A DNA stretch of 6,965 bases from an uncultured Opitutaceae bacterium (GCA_946482625.1 CAMLSH010000208.1:1-6965); one strand, 5' to 3'; counted from the first letter of the stretch, positions 1 to 5,341 are shown. Notes: a model not told the origin generated them from the letters alone. A program made the numbers and translations.

Positions 1-993
1 GGCTTGGGCGCAGGTGGACGTTGTCATCCATTAGATGACAACGTGGTGGGAGCGCAGGGAAGTGGGGCGGAGCTGTACGGGACAAAGTGTCACGTATTAC
101 GTGACACTTTGCGCGGGAAGCTGGAGGTCAGCGAACGGCGGATCGTGCCGGGATTGGGCGTGGTGGCGGAGTTGGGCGGCGCGGGTATTTCTCCTCTGAA
201 AATCGCGGTGGGAGAACCAGAAATCGTCGCGGAGCAAGGCGCGGACGCGGTGGGAGATGCGGAAAAGTGTCACGTATTACGTGACACTTTTCCAGGGAAG
301 CGCGTGTGCGTGTTCGTGGACGGGAAGCTGGCGGTGCGGGTGGAGCTGGCGGAGCGTTGGCGCGCGGGGATGGTGGAGGCGTTGGCGGAATTGCGTGAGC
401 TCGGCGTGGAGGCTGAGGTTTTGAGCGGCGATCCGGAGGCGGAGCGGGTGCTCGGGGTGGGCGCAGGATTGGGCTCGGATGTAGGAGCGGTTTTACGCCG
501 CGATGGATTGGCTGTGCGTGAGCGTGTGGAAGCTAACGCTAACGCGGACGACTCGGGGGATCGCGGCGTAAAGCCGCTTCTACAGGTTCGCATACGGGGA
601 GGAATGACGCCGCAGACGAAACAAGTGCGTGTGGAGGAGTTGGTGAAGGCCGGGCGCTGCGTGGCGTTTTTTGGCGACGGCGTGAACGATGCGGCGGCGA
701 TGAGTGCGGCGGAAGTGTCGGTCGCGATGCGCGGCGGATCGGAGCTGGCGCGGGCGTCGGCGATGGCGGTGTTTGCGGGCGACGACTGGCGGTTTTTGCC
801 GCAGGCGATTCGCGTGGCTCGGGCGACGCGGCGGGGAACCCGGACGAACCTGGTGTTCGCGTCGGTCTACAACATCATCGGCATGGCGCTGGCGGCCGGC
901 GGGGTCTTGCACCCGGTGGCGGCGGCGTTGCTGATGGTGGGCTCGAGTGTGCTTGTATCCGTGCGGGCGATGCGGTCGAGCGGGGTGGAGTGA
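1..993 (+). CDS. Heavy-metal P1B-type ATPase, C-terminal part (left-truncated)
   Basis: Inner-membrane ATP-driven metal exporter of the CopA/CcoI class; the metal cannot be told because the CPC membrane motif and the DKTGT phosphorylation site lie off the left edge. Codon 1 is already in frame, so the gene continues leftwards. Visible parts in order: the end of the nucleotide-binding domain (VPGLGVVAEL, then IAVGEPEIVAEQG, matching the usual PGxGV...VGxxxLL pattern), the LSGD motif of the HAD domain, the TPQTKQ segment with the conserved Lys, GDGVNDAAAM (hinge Mg-binding motif), and two terminal membrane helices (around NLVFASVYNIIGMALAAGG and AAALLMVGSSVLVSV). The usual Pro of GDGxNDxP is Ala here; as I recall, CcoI-like members also vary there. 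The frame contains four palindromic insertions (18-44, 83-111, 261-293 and 561-584), adding segments such as CHVLRDT and RGVKPLLQ that have no counterpart in the family. It could be functional with tolerated insertions, or be decaying. The family call is firm; subtype and activity are not. Confidence 0.9.
   Translation, partial: GLGAGGRCHPLDDNVVGAQGSGAELYGTKCHVLRDTLRGKLEVSERRIVPGLGVVAELGGAGISPLKIAVGEPEIVAEQGADAVGDAEKCHVLRDTFPGKRVCVFVDGKLAVRVELAERWRAGMVEALAELRELGVEAEVLSGDPEAERVLGVGAGLGSDVGAVLRRDGLAVRERVEANANADDSGDRGVKPLLQVRIRGGMTPQTKQVRVEELVKAGRCVAFFGDGVNDAAAMSAAEVSVAMRGGSELARASAMAVFAGDDWRFLPQAIRVARATRRGTRTNLVFASVYNIIGMALAAGGVLHPVAAALLMVGSSVLVSVRAMRSSGVE
18..44. repeat. In-frame palindromic element, copy 1 (diverged)
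   Basis: Perfect 11-base arms (ACGTTGTCATC and its complement) around a CATTA loop. The pattern TGTCA-N3-ATTA-N2-TGACA is shared with the two copies downstream. Translated in the ATPase frame it gives CHPLDDN, matching CHVLRDT of copies 2 and 3 at C, H, L and D, so it looks like an older member of the same family. Confidence 0.75.
83..111. repeat. In-frame palindromic element, copy 2
   Basis: Perfect inverted repeat with 14-base arms (CAAAGTGTCACGTA and its complement) and a single central T. It lies inside the ATPase reading frame and encodes KCHVLRDT. Its 27-base core is identical to that of the copy exactly 180 bases downstream, and both are followed within a few bases by GGGAAG. Confidence 0.9.
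261..293. repeat. In-frame palindromic element, copy 3
   Basis: Perfect inverted repeat with 16-base arms (GGAAAAGTGTCACGTA and its complement) and one central T. The 27-base core is identical to that of copy 2, in the same codon phase, again encoding KCHVLRDT. It interrupts the junction between the nucleotide-binding domain and the following HAD segment of the P-type ATPase. The compensating flanks (GGA and TCC extend the stem here; C and G do so in copy 2) suggest that the stem itself is maintained. Confidence 0.9.
561..584. repeat. REP-like hairpin inside the ATPase gene
   Basis: The element has the form TCGCGGC, GTAAA loop, GCCGCTTCTACA, with a perfect GCGGC/GCCGC stem (563-567 with 573-577). 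Read on the minus strand, TGTAGAAGCGGC...GCCGCGA resembles the layout of bacterial REP sequences (a conserved head followed by a GC stem-loop). It encodes RGVKPLLQ in a region where P-type ATPases normally run directly from the SGD helix to the conserved Lys segment. It is unrelated in sequence to the three ATTA palindromes upstream. Only one copy is seen in this window, so the REP label rests on form. Confidence 0.55.
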
Positions 994-1021
994 TTGTGCG
1001 ATGTGGGCTGCTACCATTCCG

Positions 1022-1489
1022 TCATCGGATTCCGTAGATGCGGACGGCGCCCGTTTTTGAGTCTAAGACTGCGCTCCGGCATTTACCGCATGAGTCGCCG
1101 AGCACCTCGTAGTCTGTGGCGTGTTTCTCGTGGCGGAGATGAAGTTCATAATTATCCGAACCGCGGACGATGTGAGCGATGTATTCTTCGGATTTCGCGT
1201 CTGATGGGCTGAGGTGAGCGATGATTGTGCAAACCAAGGCGCGCTGGTGTTCCGGGAATCTTTCGAGGTCAGTCAACCGTATGCCTGAAGCGTCGTAACG
1301 GGCGGCAGCGCGCTTCATGTGTTCTGATCTTTCCTGCGCGATAAGTTTTCGACGCGAGAGATCGTTGTCTTGATTGCTCAGGTTCTCTCGTAGCGCGCGG
1401 CTTTTGCTTCCTTCGTGCAAAAGTGACGCGATGGCTATCGCAGCGATTACGGAAAGCGCTGCTAACGACCAACGAAAATGCCGACTCAT
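1022..1489 (-). CDS. Membrane-anchored protein of unknown function with C-terminal CxxC
   Basis: The protein has 155 residues and I do not recognise a family. It has a short basic N-terminus (MSRHFRW), one membrane helix at about residues 8-24, then a charged, probably helical stretch (about 25-65, rich in Arg, Glu and Ser) and a compact C-terminal part ending in DSCGKCRSAVLDSKTGAVRIYGIR-like sequence with Cys134 and Cys137. The topology suggests an inner-membrane anchor with the rest outside the cytoplasm. The CxxC pair could be a disulfide, a metal site or a redox site; no thioredoxin fold is evident. It starts 29 bases after the stop of the TPR gene on the same strand and may share its transcript; it converges on the ATPase gene with 28 bases between the stops. 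Base composition is unusual: 60-base blocks inside it are about 47% GC (1141-1200 and 1321-1380), against 77% at 721-780 in the ATPase gene. This hints at foreign origin or weak constraint. The coding call rests on length, the N-terminal helix and the spacing. Confidence 0.65.
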   Translation of the reverse strand: MSRHFRWSLAALSVIAAIAIASLLHEGSKSRALRENLSNQDNDLSRRKLIAQERSEHMKRAAARYDASGIRLTDLERFPEHQRALVCTIIAHLSPSDAKSEEYIAHIVRGSDNYELHLRHEKHATDYEVLGDSCGKCRSAVLDSKTGAVRIYGIR

Positions 1490-1518
1490 GTAATCACTAC
1501 TCGGCAGAGAGATTTTTC

Positions 1519-1881
1519 TTACAGCCCGCCCGTGTAGTTGGCCGGGTTTTTCAGCTGGTCTTTCCAGCTGAGCATTTTGGCTTGGGCCCCGTATTTTTCG
1601 GCGGTGGTTTTGTCGCCTTTTTCCATCCAGATGCGGGAGAGGGTGGTGTTGATGAAGAGGTCGTCGGGGCGGAGGGCGAGACCGCGTTCGGCGGCGCGGA
1701 GGGCTTCGTCGAAGCGGCGGAGGCTGAAATTAATTTCGGCCAAGGCATGCCAGGCTTCGAACGATTCGGGCGCTTGTTCGGTGGCGCGGGCGAGCTTGGT
1801 GAGCGCGCTGTCGTGGTCGCCCATCGTGTAGTCGAAGGTGGCGTCTTCGATGAGAGTCGGGATGTCGTCGGAGTCGGGCAT
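1519..1881 (-). CDS. Small tetratricopeptide-repeat protein
   Basis: This 120-residue soluble protein is made almost entirely of three TPR-like helix pairs: about residues 9-42, 43-74 (AWHALAEINFSLRRFDEAL...GLALRPDD, a near-consensus repeat with Trp, Leu-Ala, Phe, Ala and Pro in place) and 75-108. There is no signal peptide or membrane segment, so it is probably cytoplasmic. TPRs are protein-protein interaction scaffolds; the partner is unknown, and no catalytic domain is present. ATG at 1881 is the only reasonable start, because the upstream continuation runs into a strong terminator 34 bases away; no Shine-Dalgarno is visible. It is followed by the 155-residue membrane protein after 29 bases. 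Because the terminator sits so close upstream, this gene needs either a promoter in the 34-base gap or read-through of the hairpin. Confidence 0.88.
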   Translation of the reverse strand: MPDSDDIPTLIEDATFDYTMGDHDSALTKLARATEQAPESFEAWHALAEINFSLRRFDEALRAAERGLALRPDDLFINTTLSRIWMEKGDKTTAEKYGAQAKMLSWKDQLKNPANYTGGL

Positions 1882-1914
1882 GTGGCGGTGGGGAACGGTA
1901 GCGCGGGCGCGAGA

Positions 1915-1955
1915 AAAAGAAAGGCCCGCCTCTTGTGGAAGCGGGCCTTTCTTTT
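1915..1955 (-). terminator. Strong intrinsic terminator, nearly symmetrical
   Basis: Perfect 15-base arms at 1915-1929 and 1941-1955 (AAAAGAAAGGCCCGC and its complement) enclose an 11-base loop. On the minus strand the GC stem is followed by TTTCTTTTTCTC, a good U-tract; on the plus strand by TTTCTTTT. It can therefore stop transcription both ways. The obvious client is the minus-strand membrane protein/yceI unit, whose stop is at 2108, although the hairpin is about 150 bases beyond it. Confidence 0.88.
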
Positions 1956-2107
1956 GGCTAAGTGTTGGGAGTTGAACGATCGCTGCGCGATGCCCACCGG
2001 TGCGTTGAGGATAATGCGCTCTACCTCGGACGGAGTTGAGGCGCAGGCCGAAGTCTGGTCCTTCACTGCCGCGTCTTAGGTGACGCAGGTGCGTTTCAAA
2101 CGAGTGC
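1956..2107 (-). other. Gene-free spacer before the terminator; possible leader or small RNA
   Basis: No convincing open frame was found. Several small stems can be seen: ATCGC/GCGAT with a 3-base loop (1979-1991), GCGTC/GACGC (2071-2086) overlapping ACGCA/TGCGT (2083-2094) so that the two are mutually exclusive, and a minus-strand CAGAC-TTCG-GCCTG hairpin with one A-C mismatch. On the minus strand it would form either the 3' UTR of yceI or a structured leader that ends in the terminator just before the TPR gene. No known riboswitch was recognised. Confidence 0.3.
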
Positions 2108-2725
2108 TCAGGCTTTCGGGGCGCTGCCGGCGACGGCGAGAGAGATCGCGATTTCGGGGGCGACTTTGTCTTCCATTTGGCCGGGCTTGATGCCGAAGTC
2201 GGCGCGGAGAATCGTGAAGTCGGCGCGGACGACGAGGAGGTCGCCTTTGTTGCCGGGCTTGGTGCGTTTTTCTAGGGCGTCGGGGAGGTAGGTGATCTTC
2301 ACCGGGGCGGTGATCTCTTTGGTCACGCCTTTGATGGTGAGTTTGCCGGTGGCGTCGGCGGTGGTGGTGTTGCCCGAGGTCTTCACGTTGGCGAGTTTGC
2401 CGAGTTCGAAGCTGATCTCGGGATTCGCGGCGGCGTCGAGCCATTGTCCGCTGAGGAGATGCTCCGTCATCGTGGTGTTCGAGACGGACATCGTTTTCGT
2501 CGCGACGACGATCTTGCCGGTGGTGGATTCCGGGGCGGTGGGGTCGAAGGAGACGGTGCCGGTGATGCCGTTGGCGTTGCCGGAGATCGGCTCGAGGACG
2601 GCGTCGAGTTTGAACTGCACGTTGTTCACGCCCTTCGGATCTTTAAAATCGAAGGAGATGGGAGCGGCGGTGAGCGCGCTGACGAGGCTGATGGTCAGGA
2701 GACCGGTGGACAGGATTTTTTTCAT
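2108..2725 (-). CDS. YceI-family exported lipocalin-like protein
   Basis: The protein has 205 residues. Family members fold as an extended antiparallel beta-barrel that binds a long isoprenoid or other lipid in the periplasm; a physiological role is rarely proven. Seen here: a signal peptide (MKKILSTGLLTISLVSALTA, probably cut near residue 20-21), then the typical YceI progression: FDF and a phase on variable substrates, GNANGITGTVSFDP, the HLLSGQWLDAAANPEISFE segment (matching the family's 'FLDVEKYPTATFE' region), GKLTIKGVTKEITAPV (the family's 'GNLTIHGVTKPVTL' strand) and a final FGI-x-E/D-type strand. Length is normal for the family. The ATG at 2725 is chosen because it begins the signal peptide; the open frame continuing further upstream merely shadows the neighbouring gene. 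The start codon overlaps the stop of the upstream membrane protein (ATGA), so the two are probably translationally coupled. Cytochrome b561-like partners are common for YceI proteins; none is present here. Confidence 0.93.
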   Translation of the reverse strand: MKKILSTGLLTISLVSALTAAPISFDFKDPKGVNNVQFKLDAVLEPISGNANGITGTVSFDPTAPESTTGKIVVATKTMSVSNTTMTEHLLSGQWLDAAANPEISFELGKLANVKTSGNTTTADATGKLTIKGVTKEITAPVKITYLPDALEKRTKPGNKGDLLVVRADFTILRADFGIKPGQMEDKVAPEIAISLAVAGSAPKA

Positions 2726-3054
2726 GGTGTGTGTTTTGTTTTCTTTCGGAGGAAAAAGGTGACGGCGATCAGGGCGAGGCCGAAGCCGGTGCCGAGCGCG
2801 AGGAACTCTACGCCAGGCAGAAAGTGCTTCTGGTATTCTTTGTATTCGATGCCGGTGATCTCGTCGGTCTTGGCGATTTCGATCCGGTCTTTCGTCCAGC
2901 CGGTGTTCGCGCCGGCCGCGGCCCAGTAGGAGAAAATCGCGAGGGCGAAGAGCGCGCCGAAGATGCGGAGCATGACTCTCCATGCGGCGATGCTGCCGGG
3001 CGGAGGAGATGTCGGGGAGGACGCGGGCGTCGGAGACGCGGAAGGTGATGCCAT
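2722..3054 (-). CDS. Small two-helix membrane protein coupled to YceI
   Basis: The protein is 110 residues from the chosen start. It opens with a Ser/Pro-rich N-terminus (about 1-25), then a first membrane helix (LRIFGALFALAIFSYWAAAG region, about 29-47), a polar loop of roughly 35 residues with the sequence TGWTKDRIEIAKTDEITGIEY, and a second helix (about 83-101, FLALGTGFGLALIAVTFFL) followed by a basic tail RKKTKHTP. I do not recognise a named family. Both helices and the ATGA overlap with yceI support a real gene and suggest a shared role at the inner membrane. The start is uncertain: an internal ATG at 2973 has a GGAG four to five bases upstream and would give an 83-residue protein beginning MLRIFGALF. 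The longer form is kept because the Trp-Arg just before the first helix looks like part of the protein. GTG at 3231 gives an implausible Arg/Pro-rich extension. Confidence 0.72.
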   Translation of the reverse strand: MASPSASPTPASSPTSPPPGSIAAWRVMLRIFGALFALAIFSYWAAAGANTGWTKDRIEIAKTDEITGIEYKEYQKHFLPGVEFLALGTGFGLALIAVTFFLRKKTKHTP

Positions 3055-3257
3055 ACGGGGCCGAAGTGTGGACGGTGAAGCAAAGAGCTTTTGGCGAGGG
3101 CGCAAGAGGCGTGGCGGGATTTTTGCAGTGAGGGGCGCAGCTGCGTGGGCGCGGCGTGATGCATGACGGCGGCGCGGCGGACGCGGAGCTTGACGCTTTT
3201 GCCACCGTGGCCGCTTGCTGCTTTCTAACACCGCACACCCGAAAATCCCTTTAATCT
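3055..3257. promoter_or_regulatory. Divergent intergenic region between the yceI unit and the metal operon
   Basis: This stretch of about 200 bases must hold promoters for both directions. Palindromes seen: CGCAGCTGCG at 3136-3145, and GCCAC-C-GTGGC at 3201-3211 just after a TTGACG (3190-3195). No -10 box at the right distance from TTGACG was found, and no Shine-Dalgarno precedes the ATG at 3258. No match to known Zur or Fur boxes was recognised. The assignment rests on position only. Confidence 0.3.
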
Positions 3258-3740
3258 ATGAAAATTCTAAACGCTTTTCTTGTCCTGTCCGCCGCTGCGC
3301 TCGGTCTGGTTTCGTTCACGGCGTGCTCGAAGAAATCGGGCGATCACGCGCACGGGCATCATCATCACACGGCACCGCATGGCGGCACGTTGGTAGAGTT
3401 GGGCGAGCATCAATTTAATCTGGAGTTCGTGCGCGATGCCGCCGCCGGCACGCTCACCGCGTATGTACTCGATGGGCACGCGGAGAACTTCATCCGCCTG
3501 CCGCTTCCGGCGATTCCGCTGACGGCGATGGTCAACGGCATGCCTCAGCCGCTCGCGCTGACGGCCACCGCCAGTACGGCCACGGGCGAAACGGTGGGCG
3601 ACACTTCGCAATTCGTCGGCCAGGCTGACTGGCTGAAGACCGCGGCGAGTTTCGATGTTGTGATACCGGCGCTGGATATTCGCGGGGCGATGTTTGCCGA
3701 CGTGAAGTTCAACTTTCCGAAGGGTACCGACGATCACTGA
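3258..3740 (+). CDS. His-rich lipoprotein, probable metal-binding
   Basis: The protein has 160 residues. The N-terminus (MKILNAFLVLSAAALGLVSFTACSKK) is a lipoprotein signal with Cys23 as the predicted lipidated residue; Ser at +2 favours the outer membrane or periplasmic face. Immediately after it comes a metal-ligand cluster: His30, His32, His34-37 and His41 in HAHGHHHHTAPHGG. The rest (about 44-160) is a beta-rich domain starting GGTLVELGEHQFNLEFV and containing AYVLDGHAENF. This resembles PHGG-type extracytoplasmic proteins that I recall from planctomycetes and verrucomicrobia, usually of unstated function. Likely role: periplasmic binding or buffering of a transition metal. This is supported by the next two genes, which follow with gaps of 9 and 12 bases and include a COG0523 metallochaperone GTPase. 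It is the first gene of that operon. The coding call is firm; the function is inferred from the histidines and context. Confidence 0.85.
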   Translation: MKILNAFLVLSAAALGLVSFTACSKKSGDHAHGHHHHTAPHGGTLVELGEHQFNLEFVRDAAAGTLTAYVLDGHAENFIRLPLPAIPLTAMVNGMPQPLALTATASTATGETVGDTSQFVGQADWLKTAASFDVVIPALDIRGAMFADVKFNFPKGTDDH

Positions 3741-3749
3741 AAGGGCAGG

Positions 3750-4046
3750 ATGGTGCATCGTTTTATCCCACCGGCCGGACCCGATCCCGCCAGCGCACCG
3801 GCGCTCGATCCGGCGCACGCGGAGGCGATCAAGCGCTGGACGCGTGAGACGCTGCGGCTGGGCGGCGACGATGTCGTGACCGTGAGTGAGCTCGCGTGTC
3901 TCGATGCGGGTTGTCCGCTGGTGGAAACGGTGGTCGCGGTCTTCGGCTCCGGGAATACGCGCAGCTGGCGTTTCACCCGTCCACGGGTGGCTGTCACCAA
4001 AATGATGGTACAACAGACGCTGGCTTCGGCGCCGCAGGTTTCATGA
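3750..4046 (+). CDS. 98-residue C-x4-C protein encoded beside the G3E GTPase
   Basis: A small soluble protein without signal peptide or membrane segment. The N-terminal third is Pro/Ala-rich with an amphipathic helix (AEAIKRWTRETLRL, about 24-37). The core VVTVSELACLDAGCPLVETVVAVF carries Cys50 and Cys55 (C-x4-C) and is followed by SWRFTRPRVAVTKMMV. The pattern V-SELxC-x4-CPxxET-I/V resembles small uncharacterised proteins that I recall near COG0523 GTPases; I cannot check this here. The Cys pair with the nearby Glu residues could bind a metal, but that is inference. The ATG at 3750 is preceded by AAGGG at 3741-3745 and follows the lipoprotein stop by 9 bases. Its stop overlaps the ribosome-binding site of the GTPase gene, so the two are probably co-translated. 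Confidence 0.8.
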   Translation: MVHRFIPPAGPDPASAPALDPAHAEAIKRWTRETLRLGGDDVVTVSELACLDAGCPLVETVVAVFGSGNTRSWRFTRPRVAVTKMMVQQTLASAPQVS

Positions 4047-4051
4047 GGGAG
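4045..4051 (+). promoter_or_regulatory. Ribosome-binding site of the G3E GTPase
   Basis: GAGGGAG overlaps the TGA stop of the preceding gene and lies seven bases before the ATG at 4059. It favours that ATG over the TTG at 4056 (four bases away) and the ATG at 4062 (ten bases away). It is the clearest Shine-Dalgarno in the window. Confidence 0.7.
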
Positions 4052-4058
4052 CGCATTG

Positions 4059-5300
4059 ATGATGAGTAGTTGTTCCATTGTGCGTCCGCCCGTCACGGTT
4101 TTCTGCGGCTTTCTCGGCGCGGGCAAAACGACGTTGCTGAATCATCTGTTAACACAGGCTGCGGGCCGGCGCTGGGCGGTGATCGTGAACGACTTGGCCG
4201 CGCTGAATATCGACGCGGTTCTGGTTCGGAACGCCGCCGAAGCGGGCCGCAAAATCGTGGATCTGGGCAACGGCTGCGTGTGCTGTTCCGGTCGCGACGA
4301 ACTCGGCGAGGCCGTCGCCGAACTGGCCGCCAGCGGCGACTACGAACACATTCTGGTCGAGACCACCGGTGTCGCCGAACCGCGCGGAGTGGCTGCGCTG
4401 TTCACCCAGAAAAATCCCTTTGGGCGCAGTCTGAACGATTTCGCGCGGTTGTCGGCGCTCGTGAGCGTTATCGACGCGGCGCACTTTCTACGCGAGTGGC
4501 GCGAACACCAAGAGCGCGGCCGGCGTGAGTTTCCGACCGGCGGACAGCGGCCGGTTTTCGAATTGATGATCGAGCAGGTCGAGTGCGCGGACGTGCTGCT
4601 GCTCAATAAGTCCGATCTCGCCACGGCGGACGAGCTGATGGAGCTCGAGACGATCGTGCGCGGGCTCAATCCGCGTGCAGAAATCCTTCGCTGCGAGCAG
4701 GGGAACGTTGATGCGGCTTTCCTGCTTGGTCGCGTGCGGTTCGATCCGCAAGAAACGCTGCGCGCCGCCACTTGGTTGCGCACGCTCAACCGTCTTGCGC
4801 CCTCGCCGGCAATGCCTGCTTCGGGTAACCTGGTTGTGAATACGCGTAAGTCGCCGACGGCGTCGGCGACCGCCGTAACCGGAGCCGCCGGGGCAGCCGT
4901 AACCGCGGATGCAGGCGTTGTGGCGGCGCACGAGCGGAAGTTCGGTATCCGGAGTGTGATCTGCCAAGCGCGGCGCCCCTTTTCGGAGGAAAAGTTGCGA
5001 GCGTTTCTCTCGAAGGAAGCGCCCGGGTTGTTGCGTGCGAAGGGTTTTTTTTGGACGAAGGAACGACCTGACGAAATGGGATTTCTATCGGTCGCCGGTG
5101 GTGTGGCGCGTCTCGACTATTTGAACTATTGGTGGGCGGCGCTGATCGAGAGCGGCAAAGCCGGTCGCGAGGAGCGTCCTGAGGCGATCATCGCGCTTTG
5201 GGATGAACCGCATGGAGACCGGCGACAGGAATTGGTTTTTATCGGCCTCGGGCTCGATCAGGCGAAGATCGAGGCGGCGCTCGCTGCGTGCTTTGTGTGA
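4059..5300 (+). CDS. COG0523/CobW-type G3E GTPase, putative metallochaperone
   Basis: The protein has 413 residues. COG0523 proteins use GTP hydrolysis to deliver or allocate metal ions (Zn, Co or others) to target enzymes in the cytoplasm. Motifs seen: Walker A GFLGAGKTT (17-25), the metal motif GNGCVCC with CxCC at 73-76, ETTGVAEP (101-108, Walker B region) and NKSDL (183-187, guanine specificity). The C-terminal CobW_C domain starts near FGIRSVICQARRPFSEEKL and runs through GDRRQELVFIGLGLD to the end, the YjiA-like version. The family's common VNE(F/Y)GE segment reads VNDLAALNID here, so one acidic ligand position differs. The linker between domains is expanded by an Ala/Thr-rich repeat (see 4850-4905); it lacks the His-rich stretch that many relatives carry, while a His cluster sits on the lipoprotein encoded at the start of this operon. 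The start was chosen by the ribosome-binding site. Metal and client protein are unknown; zinc is a reasonable guess only. Confidence 0.95.
   Translation: MMSSCSIVRPPVTVFCGFLGAGKTTLLNHLLTQAAGRRWAVIVNDLAALNIDAVLVRNAAEAGRKIVDLGNGCVCCSGRDELGEAVAELAASGDYEHILVETTGVAEPRGVAALFTQKNPFGRSLNDFARLSALVSVIDAAHFLREWREHQERGRREFPTGGQRPVFELMIEQVECADVLLLNKSDLATADELMELETIVRGLNPRAEILRCEQGNVDAAFLLGRVRFDPQETLRAATWLRTLNRLAPSPAMPASGNLVVNTRKSPTASATAVTGAAGAAVTADAGVVAAHERKFGIRSVICQARRPFSEEKLRAFLSKEAPGLLRAKGFFWTKERPDEMGFLSVAGGVARLDYLNYWWAALIESGKAGREERPEAIIALWDEPHGDRRQELVFIGLGLDQAKIEAALAACFV
4850..4905. repeat. Inverted plus direct repeats in the GTPase linker
   Basis: A perfect 9-base inverted repeat (GTCGCCGAC at 4850-4858, its complement at 4862-4870) is followed by two copies of GCCGTAACCG (4872-4881 and 4896-4905), 24 bases apart. 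They code for an eight-residue period (AVTGAAGA, then AVTADAG). The stretch lies exactly in the variable linker between the GTPase and CobW_C domains, where extra sequence is harmless. Confidence 0.7.
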
Positions 5301-5341
5301 GGCCGAGTTGCGTCGTGGCACGCGCGATCGCCTTGTAATGC

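Noticed and set aside
580..1017. Minus-strand frame opposite the ATPase end
   Set aside because: Its translation is Arg/His-rich antisense of a motif-bearing P-type ATPase.
1965..2045. tRNA-like strings on the minus strand (GGTAGAGC and GTTCAAC)
   Set aside because: The D-loop-like and T-loop-like words are present, but no cloverleaf forms: the T stem, anticodon stem and acceptor stem do not pair. A tRNAscan-SE or Infernal run would settle it.
2726..3238. Upstream extension of the YceI frame
   Set aside because: It would hide the signal peptide and exactly overlaps the small membrane-protein gene.
3267..4013. Long minus-strand open frame (248 codons) opposite the lipoprotein and C-x4-C genes
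   Set aside because: Its translation is Arg/His-rich without domains or signal, and it covers two well-supported genes; it is a GC-driven antisense shadow.
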